A program made the position numbers and the translations under genes. Shown piece by piece: positions 18,088 through 26,663 of a stretch of DNA of 64,000 bases; position 1 is the stretch's first letter, and each line of letters begins with the position of its first letter. Origin of the DNA: Sphingobium psychrophilum (lineage in GTDB: Bacteria; Pseudomonadota; Alphaproteobacteria; Sphingomonadales; Sphingomonadaceae); assembly GCF_012927105.1 (NCBI RefSeq), contig NZ_JABBFV010000002.1, forward strand, positions 62,001-126,000, read 5' to 3'. The notes under the pieces are model-generated. The model was not told where the DNA came from. It made no database searches and worked only from the letters and a program-made list of their open reading frames with translations.

Positions 18088-20172
18088 ATGGCCCGGACGC
18101 CCAAGAGCAATATGCCCTCCAACGGTGGTGAGACCCATCAGGTCGCGGAGTCTGGCGATGCCGCCACTGTCCTCACGACCAATCAGGGGATCGTCGTCTC
18201 CGACAATCAGAACAGCCTTAAATCCGGCGCACGCGGCCCGACGCTGCTCGAAGATTTCGTGCTGCGCGAGAAAATCTTCCATTTCGATCATGAGCGTATT
18301 CCCGAACGGATCGTCCACGCCCGCGGCACCGGTGCCCACGGCTATTTCGAGGCAACCGACGATATTTCGGACCTCAGCAAGGCGGCACTGTTCCGCAAGG
18401 GCGAACGGACGGAGGTGTTCGTGCGCTTCTCTACGGTGGCCGGCGGCGCTGGTTCCGTCGATACCCCGCGCGACGTGCGCGGCTTCGCGGTCAAATTCTA
18501 CACCAGCGAAGGCAATTGGGATCTGGTTGGCAACAATATTCCGGTATTCTTCATTCAGGATGCGATGAAATTCCCCGATCTGGTCCATGCCGTCAAGATG
18601 GAGGCCGATCGCGGCTATCCGCAGGCGGGCAGCGCTCACGACACTTTCTGGGATTGGGCTTCGCTCATGCCCGAAACTACGCATATGCTGATGTGGGCGA
18701 TGTCGGATCGCACCTTGCCGCGCAGCCTGCGCATGATCGAGGGCTTCGGCGTCCACACCTTCCTGCTGGTCAATGAGGCTGGCGAAACCCATTTCGTGAA
18801 GTTCCACTGGAAGCCCAAGCTTGGTCTGCAATCGACGATCTGGGACGAGGCGCTCAAGCTTCAGGCGGCCGATAATGACTATCACCGTCGCGATTTGTTC
18901 GAAGCCATCGACGCCGGCAATTTCCCCGAATGGGAGTTAGGCATCCAGGTCTTCGACAAGGCGTTCGCCGACGCACAGCCCTATGACGTGCTTGACGCGA
19001 CCAAGCTGATCCCGGAGGAGGATGTGCCCGTCCGCATCATCGGCCGGATGGTGCTGGACCGCAATGTCGATAATTTCTTCGCAGAGACGGAGCAGGTCGC
19101 CTTCTGCCCGGCCAATATCGTGCCTGGCGTCGACTTCTCGAACGATCCTTTGCTGCAAGGACGGCTCTTCTCCTATCTCGACACCCAGAAGTCTCGCCTT
19201 GGCACGGCCAATTTCCACCAGATTCCGGTAAACGCCCCGCGCTGCCCCTTCCAGAATTTCCAGCGCGATGGACAAATGCAGATGGCGGTGCCCAAGGGCC
19301 GCGCCAATTACGAACCTAACAGCCTGGCCGCCCATGGAGAGGAAGGCGGCCCGCGCGAAAGCCCTGCGCGTGGTTTCGCCAGTTCGACAACGCTGAGCGG
19401 CGAGGATGAGAGCGGCGAGAAACTGCGCATCCGCCCGGAGAGTTTTGCCGATCATTACAGCCAGGCGCGGCTCTTCTATCGTTCGCAGACCCAGAGCGAG
19501 CAGGCGCATATCGCCTCGTCCTTCGTGTTCGAACTCTCGAAGGTCGCCCAGCTTGACCAGGTGCCGCCGCGCATGGTCGCCAATTTGCGCAATGTCGACG
19601 AAGACCTCGCCAAGCGCGTGGCGACGGGCCTTGGCATCCCTCTGCCTAAAGCCGCCAAGCCCGCCAAGGAGCCGGTCGATATGGCACCGTCGGACGCGCT
19701 GTCGATCCACAAGAATATGAAGGCCATGTTGGAAGGTCGCGCGGTCGGCATCCTGATCGCCGATGGCACCGACGCCAGCGAACTGGACGCGGTGATCGCA
19801 AGCGTCGAAAAGGCGAAGGGCAAAGCCATGATCGTCGCGCCCAAGGTTGGCGGCGCAAAGCTATCGGATGGATCGCAGCGCAAGGCCGACGGCCAGCTTG
19901 CCGGATCGCCCAGCCAACTCTTCGACGCCGTCGCTATCATCCTTTCCGCAGAAGGTTGCGCGGCGCTGCTGAAAGAGGGTGCAGCGGTCGAATTTGCAAT
20001 GAACGCATTCGGGCATCTCAAGGCGATTGGCGCCAGCGAAGCCGCTCAGCCATTGCTGGACAAGGCCGGCGTCGTCGCTGACGATGGCGTCACCGGACTA
20101 GGGGACGCATTCATCAAGGCCGCCAGCCAGCGTTTCTATGCGCGTGAACCTGGGTTGCGAACGCTCGCCTGA
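18088..20172 (+). CDS. katE: Large-subunit catalase (clade 2, KatE/HPII type)
   Basis: A 694-aa haem catalase that dismutates hydrogen peroxide. It shows the distal His77 in [16 protein letters not shown], the distal Asn region [11 protein letters not shown], and the proximal haem ligand Tyr363 in [14 protein letters not shown]. An extra C-terminal flavodoxin/GATase-like domain (from about residue 540, [20 protein letters not shown]) marks the large-subunit clade, which is typically stationary-phase or stress induced. The ATG at 18088 is preceded by AACGAGGAAAATACC. The upstream transglutaminase-like gene and small protein may belong to the same stress group. Confidence 0.95.
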   Translation: MARTPKSNMPSNGGETHQVAESGDAATVLTTNQGIVVSDNQNSLKSGARGPTLLEDFVLREKIFHFDHERIPERIVHARGTGAHGYFEATDDISDLSKAALFRKGERTEVFVRFSTVAGGAGSVDTPRDVRGFAVKFYTSEGNWDLVGNNIPVFFIQDAMKFPDLVHAVKMEADRGYPQAGSAHDTFWDWASLMPETTHMLMWAMSDRTLPRSLRMIEGFGVHTFLLVNEAGETHFVKFHWKPKLGLQSTIWDEALKLQAADNDYHRRDLFEAIDAGNFPEWELGIQVFDKAFADAQPYDVLDATKLIPEEDVPVRIIGRMVLDRNVDNFFAETEQVAFCPANIVPGVDFSNDPLLQGRLFSYLDTQKSRLGTANFHQIPVNAPRCPFQNFQRDGQMQMAVPKGRANYEPNSLAAHGEEGGPRESPARGFASSTTLSGEDESGEKLRIRPESFADHYSQARLFYRSQTQSEQAHIASSFVFELSKVAQLDQVPPRMVANLRNVDEDLAKRVATGLGIPLPKAAKPAKEPVDMAPSDALSIHKNMKAMLEGRAVGILIADGTDASELDAVIASVEKAKGKAMIVAPKVGGAKLSDGSQRKADGQLAGSPSQLFDAVAIILSAEGCAALLKEGAAVEFAMNAFGHLKAIGASEAAQPLLDKAGVVADDGVTGLGDAFIKAASQRFYAREPGLRTLA

Positions 20173-20195
20173 CCCGCTTGTGCGGCGTCATTGGG

Positions 20196-20229
20196 GCTGC
20201 TGCGCTGACCAACAGGTTGGCGCAGCAGC
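20196..20229 (+). terminator. Hairpin downstream of catalase
   Basis: GCTGCTGCGC pairs perfectly with GCGCAGCAGC around a 14-nt loop, starting 23 bp after the catalase stop. No T-run follows, so it may be a transcript-stabilising or weak terminating structure. Confidence 0.4.
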
Positions 20230-20375
20230 TCCCACGCCTAAAATGCCCAATTCCATCGGATGCGACGCATCAATGGACCAGGCGCTCATCACCATTTTGC
20301 CCTGATCATTGCGCGGGCGTGTCGCGCCATGGTCGGGGGCTTCGCCGACATGGAGAGATATGCTAGCGCGTCGCG

Positions 20376-20960
20376 ATGAAGAAGCATGATCTAGCGAGCG
20401 GGTCTAACGACGAGGGATCGGGGCGCCGCCGTCAGATATTGGAAATCGCAGCCCAGCTATTTGCGAAAAAAGGATATCGCGGCACATCGATGCGCGACAT
20501 CGGCGAGCAGGCGGGCGTATTGGGCGGTTCGCTCTACCATCATATCAAATCGAAAGACGCTCTGTTCGTCGAACTGCACAATGCGGCGCTCGATGCCGCC
20601 GAAAGCTCCATCTTGCAAGCCATTCGCCCGCACGATGAGCCATGGGCCAGGCTGACGTCGGCCTGCGCGACCCTGCTGGACATCCAACTCGCACCGGATT
20701 CGCGCACCATGCCGATGATGAACGATTTTCGCGAAGTACCCGATGCGGTCCGCGAACAGTTGGTCGCACGGCGCGATCGCTTTGAAGGGGTGTTCCGGTC
20801 GCTAGTCGCAGACCTGCCGCTGCCACCGCATATCGACCGATCCATCTATCGCAATCTATTGTTGTCGCAGCTGAATTCGGCGTCGGACTGGTATCGCGCA
20901 AGACGCTTGTCACCCGGCCAGATCGCCGCCCAGATCGTGTCGATCTTTCGCCACGAATAG
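20376..20960 (+). CDS. TetR-family transcriptional regulator
   Basis: A 194-aa repressor with an N-terminal HTH (residues about 18-65: RRRQILEIAAQLFAKKGYRG, then TSMRDIGEQAGVLGGSLYHH) and an all-helical ligand domain. The HTH with YHHIKSKDALF resembles regulators of fatty-acid or steroid degradation. It lies 97 bp upstream of an acyl-CoA dehydrogenase gene whose promoter contains a GTAAC-N14-GTTAC repeat, so it probably represses that gene in response to an acyl-CoA; this is inference. Nothing abnormal is seen in length or codon use. Confidence 0.88.
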   Translation: MKKHDLASGSNDEGSGRRRQILEIAAQLFAKKGYRGTSMRDIGEQAGVLGGSLYHHIKSKDALFVELHNAALDAAESSILQAIRPHDEPWARLTSACATLLDIQLAPDSRTMPMMNDFREVPDAVREQLVARRDRFEGVFRSLVADLPLPPHIDRSIYRNLLLSQLNSASDWYRARRLSPGQIAAQIVSIFRHE

Positions 20961-21001
20961 GCCTTTTGCTATCTACGCCAGTCTCTGCCGATCGACGATT
21001 A

Positions 21002-21031
21002 TTGACTGTAACACATGTTTGGTGTAGTTAC
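21002..21031 (+). promoter_or_regulatory. Promoter with overlapping inverted repeat upstream of acyl-CoA dehydrogenase
   Basis: TTGACT (21002-21007) and TAGTTA (21025-21030) are spaced by 17 bp and lie 28 bp before the ATG at 21058. An inverted repeat GTAAC-N14-GTTAC (21008-21031) overlaps both elements, as expected for a repressor site of the upstream TetR regulator. Confidence 0.5.
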
Positions 21032-21057
21032 GACGTTGCGCTTTTAGGAGAGGCCCG

Positions 21058-22791
21058 ATGTTCAGCTATATTCCGCCGATCGACGATTATCGCTTCCTGC
21101 TGACGCAGGTGCTGGGCTTTGACGCGGCGATGGCTGAAACCGGCAAGGAGGTCGATGCCGACCTGGCCGTCGCGGTGCTGGAGGAAGCAGGCCGGATGTG
21201 CGCCGATCGGCTGCACCCGCTTAACCGCCATGGCGATGAAGAGGGCAGCCGCCTGGTCGATGGGAACGTGGTCACCCCGGCCGGTTTCGCCGACGCCTGG
21301 CGCGATTTCGTGGCTGCGGGCTGGGCGTCCATGTCGGCCGACCCGGCCCATGGCGGGCAGGGCCTGCCCTTCATCCTCCAGCTCTGGCTGGACGAAATGC
21401 TGTCTGCGACGAACCTGTCCTTTGGCCTGTTTCCCGGCCTGACCCGCGGCGCCTGCGAAGCGATTGCGGCCCATGCCAGCGATGCGCTGAAATCCCTCTA
21501 TCTGCCGCGAATGGTGAGCGGCGAATGGACCGGCGCCATGGCGCTGACCGAAAGCGGCGCCGGGACCGACCTGGCCCTGCTCAAGACCAAGGCAATGCCA
21601 CAAAATGACGGCAGCTTTGTCGTGACCGGGCAGAAAATCTTCATTTCATCGGGCGACCATGATTTCGGCGGCAATATCGTGCATCTCGTCCTCGCGCGCC
21701 TGCCCGACGCGCCGGCAGGGGTGAAGGGGATCAGCCTGTTTCTGGTGCCCAAATATCTGCCCGACGCGGAAGGTGGCTTCACGATACGCAACGGTATGTC
21801 GGTCGGCGCGCTGGAAAAGAAGATGGGCATCCATGCCCAGCCGACCTGCGTGATGAATTATGACGACGCGACCGGCTGGCTGGTCGGCGCGCCAAACAAG
21901 GGTTTGGCCGCCATGTTCACGATGATGAATGCGGAGCGACTGATGGTCGGCATCCAGGGACTGGGTGTCGCCGGGGCCGCCTATCAACAGGCTGCGGGCT
22001 ATGCCAAGGAGCGACTTCAGGGACGCAGCGCCGATGGCGCGCGCGGGCCGGTGGCGATCATCGACCATGCCGATGTGCGGCGGATGCTGCTCAACATCCG
22101 CGCCTTTGTCGAAGCCGGGCGGGCGCTGGGCGGCTGGACTGCCTTGCAGTTGGACAGGGCGCATCATCATCCCGACGCCGCCGAGCGGGCGAAGGCCGAT
22201 GCGCTGGTCGCGCTACTGACGCCAGTCGTGAAGGCTGCCTTCACGGATTTCGGTTTTGAAAGCGCCGTGCAGGCGCAGCAGGTGTTCGGCGGCCATGGCT
22301 ACATCCGTGAATGGGGGATGGAGCAATATGTCCGTGATGCACGCATCGCCCAGATTTACGAAGGCACTAACGGCGTGCAGGCGATGGACCTGGTCGGGCG
22401 TAAGCTGGCGATGGCGGGCGGCACCGTGGTCGAAGGCTATTTCGATCTGATCGCGGCGGATCTGGACGCAGCCGGCACCATCGACGTGGCGGCAAGGACG
22501 CGGGCGGCGCTGAACCTGCTACGCACCACCACGGCATCGCTGCAAGGCGCGAACATGGATGCTGCGGGCGCGGCGGCGGTTGATTATCTGCGCCTTTTCG
22601 CGCTCGTCTCGATGGGGTGGATGTGGACGCGCATGGCCGCGGCGGCGCAGGGCGAAGACGCATTCCACACTGGCAAGCGGATCGTCGCAGATTTCTTCGC
22701 CCAGAGAATGCTGCCCCAAGCGTACAGTCTCGCAGCCAGCATCGCGGCGGGCGAAACGTCGATCATGGCGCTGAACGCGGACGCCTTTTAG
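21058..22791 (+). CDS. Acyl-CoA dehydrogenase, long DmdC-like form
   Basis: A 577-aa FAD enzyme introducing an alpha,beta double bond in an acyl-CoA. It carries MALTESGAGTDLALLKTKA for FAD contact, FGGHGYIREWGMEQYVRD, and the catalytic Glu435 in AQIYEGTNGVQAMDLVGRK. The extra C-terminal helical region makes it longer than the usual 380-aa enzymes and places it with the DmdC/FadE-like group used for medium or branched acyl-CoAs. AGGAG precedes ATG 21058. It is paired with the TetR gene at 20376. The exact acyl substrate cannot be deduced. Confidence 0.9.
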   Translation: MFSYIPPIDDYRFLLTQVLGFDAAMAETGKEVDADLAVAVLEEAGRMCADRLHPLNRHGDEEGSRLVDGNVVTPAGFADAWRDFVAAGWASMSADPAHGGQGLPFILQLWLDEMLSATNLSFGLFPGLTRGACEAIAAHASDALKSLYLPRMVSGEWTGAMALTESGAGTDLALLKTKAMPQNDGSFVVTGQKIFISSGDHDFGGNIVHLVLARLPDAPAGVKGISLFLVPKYLPDAEGGFTIRNGMSVGALEKKMGIHAQPTCVMNYDDATGWLVGAPNKGLAAMFTMMNAERLMVGIQGLGVAGAAYQQAAGYAKERLQGRSADGARGPVAIIDHADVRRMLLNIRAFVEAGRALGGWTALQLDRAHHHPDAAERAKADALVALLTPVVKAAFTDFGFESAVQAQQVFGGHGYIREWGMEQYVRDARIAQIYEGTNGVQAMDLVGRKLAMAGGTVVEGYFDLIAADLDAAGTIDVAARTRAALNLLRTTTASLQGANMDAAGAAAVDYLRLFALVSMGWMWTRMAAAAQGEDAFHTGKRIVADFFAQRMLPQAYSLAASIAAGETSIMALNADAF

Positions 22792-22872
22792 CGGACTAAT
22801 TTTGACATTGGCGCGCGACTTGGCTTCAAACGGTATTGAATGTCAGGATCGGTCCTAGTCTTGAGATCCGCA

Positions 22873-23337
22873 TCATCCCTTGCCGCGCCGCGGGCGCAGC
22901 GCGTCACGCATGGCGATGCTGGAATTGATCCGGGTCACACCCGGCATGCGGGAGAGGATTTCGCTATGGATGCGTTCATAGGCGTCCACGCTGTCCGCTT
23001 CGACCCGCAACCAATAATCTACAGCGCCGGTCATCAGGAAACATTCCCGGATTTCAGGGCATTGTCGCACGGCATTTTCGAAGCGGGCCAGGAAATCTTC
23101 GGTCTGCCGGTCTAATGTCACCTGAACCAGCACATTGACCGTGGCGGTTTCATCGCGACCGCCAGCGACCAGAGTATAGCCGCGAATATAGCCTTGCGCT
23201 TCCAGTTGCCTGATACGGCGATGGCAGGCCGATGGAGACAATCCAATCTCCGCGGCGATATCTGCGTTGGAACGCCGGGCGTTGAGTTTGAGCAGGCGCA
23301 GGATCGCGCGATCGCTCGGATCTAAGCTAGTGGCCAT
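22873..23337 (-). CDS. Lrp/AsnC-family regulator
   Basis: A 154-aa protein with an N-terminal HTH (MATSLDPSDRAILRLLKLNA, then RRSNADIAAEIGLSPSACHR) and a C-terminal RAM/AsnC ligand domain (VNVLVQVTLDRQTEDFLARF; ECFLMTGAVDYWLRVEADSV). It diverges from alr-dadA-ridA with 122 bp between start codons. Lrp-type proteins commonly activate D-alanine catabolic operons in response to alanine, so it is the probable regulator of that operon. The sequence looks complete. Confidence 0.9.
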   Translation of the reverse strand: MATSLDPSDRAILRLLKLNARRSNADIAAEIGLSPSACHRRIRQLEAQGYIRGYTLVAGGRDETATVNVLVQVTLDRQTEDFLARFENAVRQCPEIRECFLMTGAVDYWLRVEADSVDAYERIHSEILSRMPGVTRINSSIAMRDALRPRRGKG

Positions 23338-23426
23338 TTATGCGATTCCATTGATATATTGGACCATCTCTGTCAGAAAATGCGAAGAATGTCCTCCACA
23401 TAAGAGGGATATTCGAAGAAACCTGT

Positions 23427-23432
23427 TATACT
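23427..23432 (+). promoter_or_regulatory. Candidate -10 box of the alr-dadA-ridA operon
   Basis: TATACT lies 27 bp before the alr ATG in the divergent region between the Lrp-type gene and alr. No good -35 box is seen at the right distance, which fits a promoter that needs an activator such as Lrp. Confidence 0.4.
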
Positions 23433-23459
23433 GTGGTTTCAGTCAAAAAAGGGACGGCT

Positions 23460-24590
23460 ATGCATGATGGGACTGCGGCCACCCTGCGCATCGACCTCGG
23501 CGCGCTGGTGGCCAACTATGCGCTGATCGCGCGTCAGGTTGCTCCTGCTGCTGTGGCCGGCGTGGTCAAGGCGGACGCCTATGGCCTAGGTGCGGCTGAA
23601 GTGTCGCACGCCCTGTTGGCCGCGGGCTGTCGCCATTTCTTCGTCGCCCATCTGTGCGAGGCGACGGCGTTGAAGCCGCATCTGCCGCCAGACATCCCCC
23701 TTTACGTTCTCAACGGCTTGCCGCCTGGCGCCGAAGCCGCCTGCGCCGCGCTGGGCGTCTTGCCGGTGCTCAATTCGCTGGCGCAGATTGACGCATGGGC
23801 CGCGGCCGCCCGCACGATCGGGTACGCGCTGCCCGGCGTCATACAGGTCGATACCGGCATGTCGCGTCTGGGCCTGACGCCCGATGAACTGGCGATGCTG
23901 CGCGACCAGCCGCACCGGCTCGACGGCATCGACCTGCAACTGGTCATGAGCCATCTGGCCTGCGCCGACGAACCAGACGATGCCTTCAATCGGGAGCAGC
24001 GTGATAGGTTCGACGCGATCGCCGACCAGTTTCCCGGCGTGCCGCGCTCGCTCGACAATTCAGGCGGGGCGATGGCGACGGGGGTGCGGCATGGCGATCT
24101 GGTCCGTACGGGCATTGCGCTCTATGGCGGCGCGCCGCATGGCGATCCCAATCCGATGCGTGCCGTGATCGCGCTCGACGCCTATATCCTTCAACTGCGC
24201 ACCGTACCGGCGGGCGCGGGCGTCGGCTATGGCCTCACGCATCGCTGCGACCGCCCGTCGCATATCGCGACCCTTTCGGTGGGCTATGCCGACGGCTGGC
24301 CACGCCATTTGAGCGGTCGCGGCAGCGCCTATATCGGCGGCGTCCGCGCCCCGATCGTGGGGCGGGTGTCTATGGACAGCATGGCGATCGACGTTACCGA
24401 CATCGCCGATTACCTGCTCTACCCCGGCGCGCCGGTCGAACTGATCGGCCCGCACCAGACGATCGACGCGGTCGCCGCGCAGGCGGGCACGATCAGCTAC
24501 GAGATATTGACCCGGCTCGGCCACCGCTATGCGCGTATCTATCTGCCCGCGCCGGTCGCCGCTGCCGACCAGAGGAGCGGCAAGGCATGA
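23460..24590 (+). CDS. alr: Alanine racemase, catabolic
   Basis: A 376-aa PLP enzyme interconverting L- and D-alanine. The PLP lysine is Lys37 in [13 protein letters not shown], and the second catalytic base is Tyr257 in [11 protein letters not shown]. The family block [15 protein letters not shown] follows. ATG 23460 is preferred to an in-frame ATG at 23433, since it lies behind AAGGGAC and gives the usual N terminus. It overlaps dadA by 4 bp (ATGA). The order racemase, D-amino-acid dehydrogenase, RidA identifies a catabolic (DadX-like) rather than cell-wall racemase. Confidence 0.93.
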   Translation: MHDGTAATLRIDLGALVANYALIARQVAPAAVAGVVKADAYGLGAAEVSHALLAAGCRHFFVAHLCEATALKPHLPPDIPLYVLNGLPPGAEAACAALGVLPVLNSLAQIDAWAAAARTIGYALPGVIQVDTGMSRLGLTPDELAMLRDQPHRLDGIDLQLVMSHLACADEPDDAFNREQRDRFDAIADQFPGVPRSLDNSGGAMATGVRHGDLVRTGIALYGGAPHGDPNPMRAVIALDAYILQLRTVPAGAGVGYGLTHRCDRPSHIATLSVGYADGWPRHLSGRGSAYIGGVRAPIVGRVSMDSMAIDVTDIADYLLYPGAPVELIGPHQTIDAVAAQAGTISYEILTRLGHRYARIYLPAPVAAADQRSGKA

Positions 24591-25843
24591 AAATCGTCAT
24601 ATTGGGTGGCGGCGTGATCGGTGTCACGTCCGCCTGGTATCTGGCACAGGCCGGGCATGAGGTCGTCGTTATTGATCGCCAGACCGGCGTGGCGCAGGAA
24701 ACCAGCTTCGCCAATGCCGGCGAAATTTCCCCCGGCTATGCGTCACCATGGGCGGCGCCGGGCATTCCGGCCAAGGCGCTGCGCTGGCTGTTCATGCGCC
24801 ATGCGCCGCTCATCCTGCGGCCCAGCGTCGATATGGCGATGCTGCGCTGGATGGTGGCGATGCTCGGCAACTGTAACGCCGCTGACTATCGCATCAACAA
24901 AGGGCGCATGGTCAGGCTGGCCGAATATAGCCGCGACCGGCTGATCGCGCTGCGCGCGGAAACGGGCATCGCCTATGACGAGCGCGGCCAAGGCACGCTC
25001 CAGCTTTTCCGCGAACAAAAGCAACTGGACGGCATCGCCAAGGATATAGAGGTGCTGCGCGCCGACAATGTCCCGTTCGAAGTGCTCGATCGCGCTGGAT
25101 GCCTGGCTGCCGAGCCGGGGCTGGCCGCTAGCGCCGCGCCGATCGTTGGTGGGCTGCGCCTGCCCAATGACGAAACCGGCGACTGCTTCAAATTCACCAA
25201 TGCGCTGGCGGACATGGCCAAGGCGCGCGGCGTGCAGTTCCTGATGGGTCGCACGATCCAGGGACTGGCCACGGAAGCCGGCCGCATCAGCCATGTCGTC
25301 ACCGATCAGGGGCCGGTCAGCGGCGACGCCTATCTGGTGGCGATGGGCAGCTTCTCGCCCTTGTTGGTAGCGCCGCTCGGTCTGCGCCTGCCGGTCTATC
25401 CGGTCAAAGGCTATTCGATCACCGTGCCTATCGTGCAGCCGGACGCCGCACCGGTGTCCACCCTGCTCGACGAAAGCTACAAGGTGGCGATCACCCGGCT
25501 GGGCGACCGCATCCGCGTCGGCGGCATGGCCGAACTGTCGGGCTATACCAACGACCTGCCGCAGGCGCGGCGCGACACGCTGGACCATAGTGTCGGCACG
25601 CTCTTCCCCGGCGCGGGCGACCTCAGTCGTGCGACCTTCTGGAGCGGATTGCGGCCCATGACGCCGGATTCGACCCCGGTGGTGGGCGCGACGGGCATCG
25701 ACAATCTGTTCCTCAACACCGGCCATGGCACGCTGGGCTGGACCATGGCTTGCGGATCGGGTCGAGTGATCGCCGACGTCATAGGCGGCGCCAAGCCGGA
25801 CATCGAAACCGCCGATCTGGCGCTGGCGCGATATCGGCGCTGA
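24587..25843 (+). CDS. dadA: D-amino-acid dehydrogenase small subunit
   Basis: A 418-aa FAD protein that oxidises D-alanine and other D-amino acids to 2-oxo acids, passing electrons to the respiratory chain. It has an N-terminal FAD-binding loop [17 protein letters not shown] (from residue 7), the DadA block [20 protein letters not shown], and a C-terminal FAD contact [17 protein letters not shown]. Length agrees with DadA (about 416-432). It is translationally coupled to alr and followed after 17 bp by ridA, which removes the reactive imine intermediate. Confidence 0.94.
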   Translation: MKIVILGGGVIGVTSAWYLAQAGHEVVVIDRQTGVAQETSFANAGEISPGYASPWAAPGIPAKALRWLFMRHAPLILRPSVDMAMLRWMVAMLGNCNAADYRINKGRMVRLAEYSRDRLIALRAETGIAYDERGQGTLQLFREQKQLDGIAKDIEVLRADNVPFEVLDRAGCLAAEPGLAASAAPIVGGLRLPNDETGDCFKFTNALADMAKARGVQFLMGRTIQGLATEAGRISHVVTDQGPVSGDAYLVAMGSFSPLLVAPLGLRLPVYPVKGYSITVPIVQPDAAPVSTLLDESYKVAITRLGDRIRVGGMAELSGYTNDLPQARRDTLDHSVGTLFPGAGDLSRATFWSGLRPMTPDSTPVVGATGIDNLFLNTGHGTLGWTMACGSGRVIADVIGGAKPDIETADLALARYRR

Positions 25844-25860
25844 ATCCAAGGAGAAGCATC

Positions 25861-26205
25861 ATGACCATCACCCGCATCGAAACCGGTCCGCGCATGAGCG
25901 AAGCGGTCATCCATGGCGATACCGTCTATCTGGCCGGCCAGGTCGGCGAAGGCGACAGCGTGACGGCGCAGACCCAGACCGCGCTGGATGAAATCGATCG
26001 CCTGCTTGGCTTGGCTGGCAGCAGCAAGGCGCACATTCTGCGCGCGACCATCTGGCTGGCCGACATGGCTGACTTCGCCGAAATGAACAGCGTCTGGGAC
26101 GCCTGGATCGCCGACGTCGCCGCCCCGACCCGCGCCACCGGCGAAGCCAGGCTGGCGACGCCCGATTATAAGGTTGAAATCATCATCACCGCTGCGCGCG
26201 CCTGA
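25861..26205 (+). CDS. ridA: RidA-family 2-iminobutanoate/2-iminopropanoate deaminase
   Basis: A 114-aa YjgF/RidA-family protein. It hydrolyses 2-iminopropanoate, the first product of alanine oxidation, to pyruvate and ammonia. Family signatures are VYLAGQVGEG, QTALDEIDRLLGLAGSSKAH and the C-terminal EARLATPDYKVEI with the substrate-binding Arg. Start ATG 25861 has AAGGAGAAGC upstream. As the third gene of the alr-dadA operon its role is probably in D-alanine breakdown. Confidence 0.9.
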   Translation: MTITRIETGPRMSEAVIHGDTVYLAGQVGEGDSVTAQTQTALDEIDRLLGLAGSSKAHILRATIWLADMADFAEMNSVWDAWIADVAAPTRATGEARLATPDYKVEIIITAARA

Positions 26206-26663
26206 TCATCGCTTCGTCGATGGCCTAACCGAACGGGATTGGCGCGGCGATCCTCAAAATCTTGCGCAAAATTCGCTCTTGAAGATGCTGGTCATAATGC
26301 ACGGCCATCACTTCATATTACTTGTCTTACGCGCCAGCGCCGCTTGACGCCGCGCGATTCCGGGTAGCGCGAAAGGTCCGCTCCCTGTTATCCGGAACTG
26401 GGCTTCGACCGGCTATGCCTAAGCCATTGCATTGCGCCGCCCTCAACGCTGCATCCTGCGCGCACCTAACATCACAATCGGGTTCGCCCTGCCCTTACCG
26501 CGTGGGCCATGGCCAAATATTCGCGAAAACCCCCGCGATGGAAACGATAAGTTTCAATTCAGAACCGGAACAGAAACAATCGCCGGAAATTGAGCAGGCG
26601 GGTGGACACCGCCCGCCCGGTCGATGCGCCTCGCCATCGACCATCGAGACGAGGAATTTCCAA
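26206..26663. other. Intergenic region before glucose dehydrogenase
   Basis: This 458-bp stretch contains no convincing gene. An open frame runs in phase with the glucose dehydrogenase from 26322, but its residues have no helix or motif content resembling the family. It should hold the gcd promoter; I could not pick a reliable -35/-10 pair. Confidence 0.6.

Noticed and set aside
20178..20366. Short plus-strand frame after catalase
   Set aside because: It spans the hairpin at 20196-20229, lacks a ribosome site and has no codon pattern typical of the neighbours.
26322..26663. 114-codon N-terminal extension of glucose dehydrogenase
   Set aside because: The extension is not membrane-like and would make the protein far longer than its family; TTG 26664 with GAGGAA upstream explains the start.
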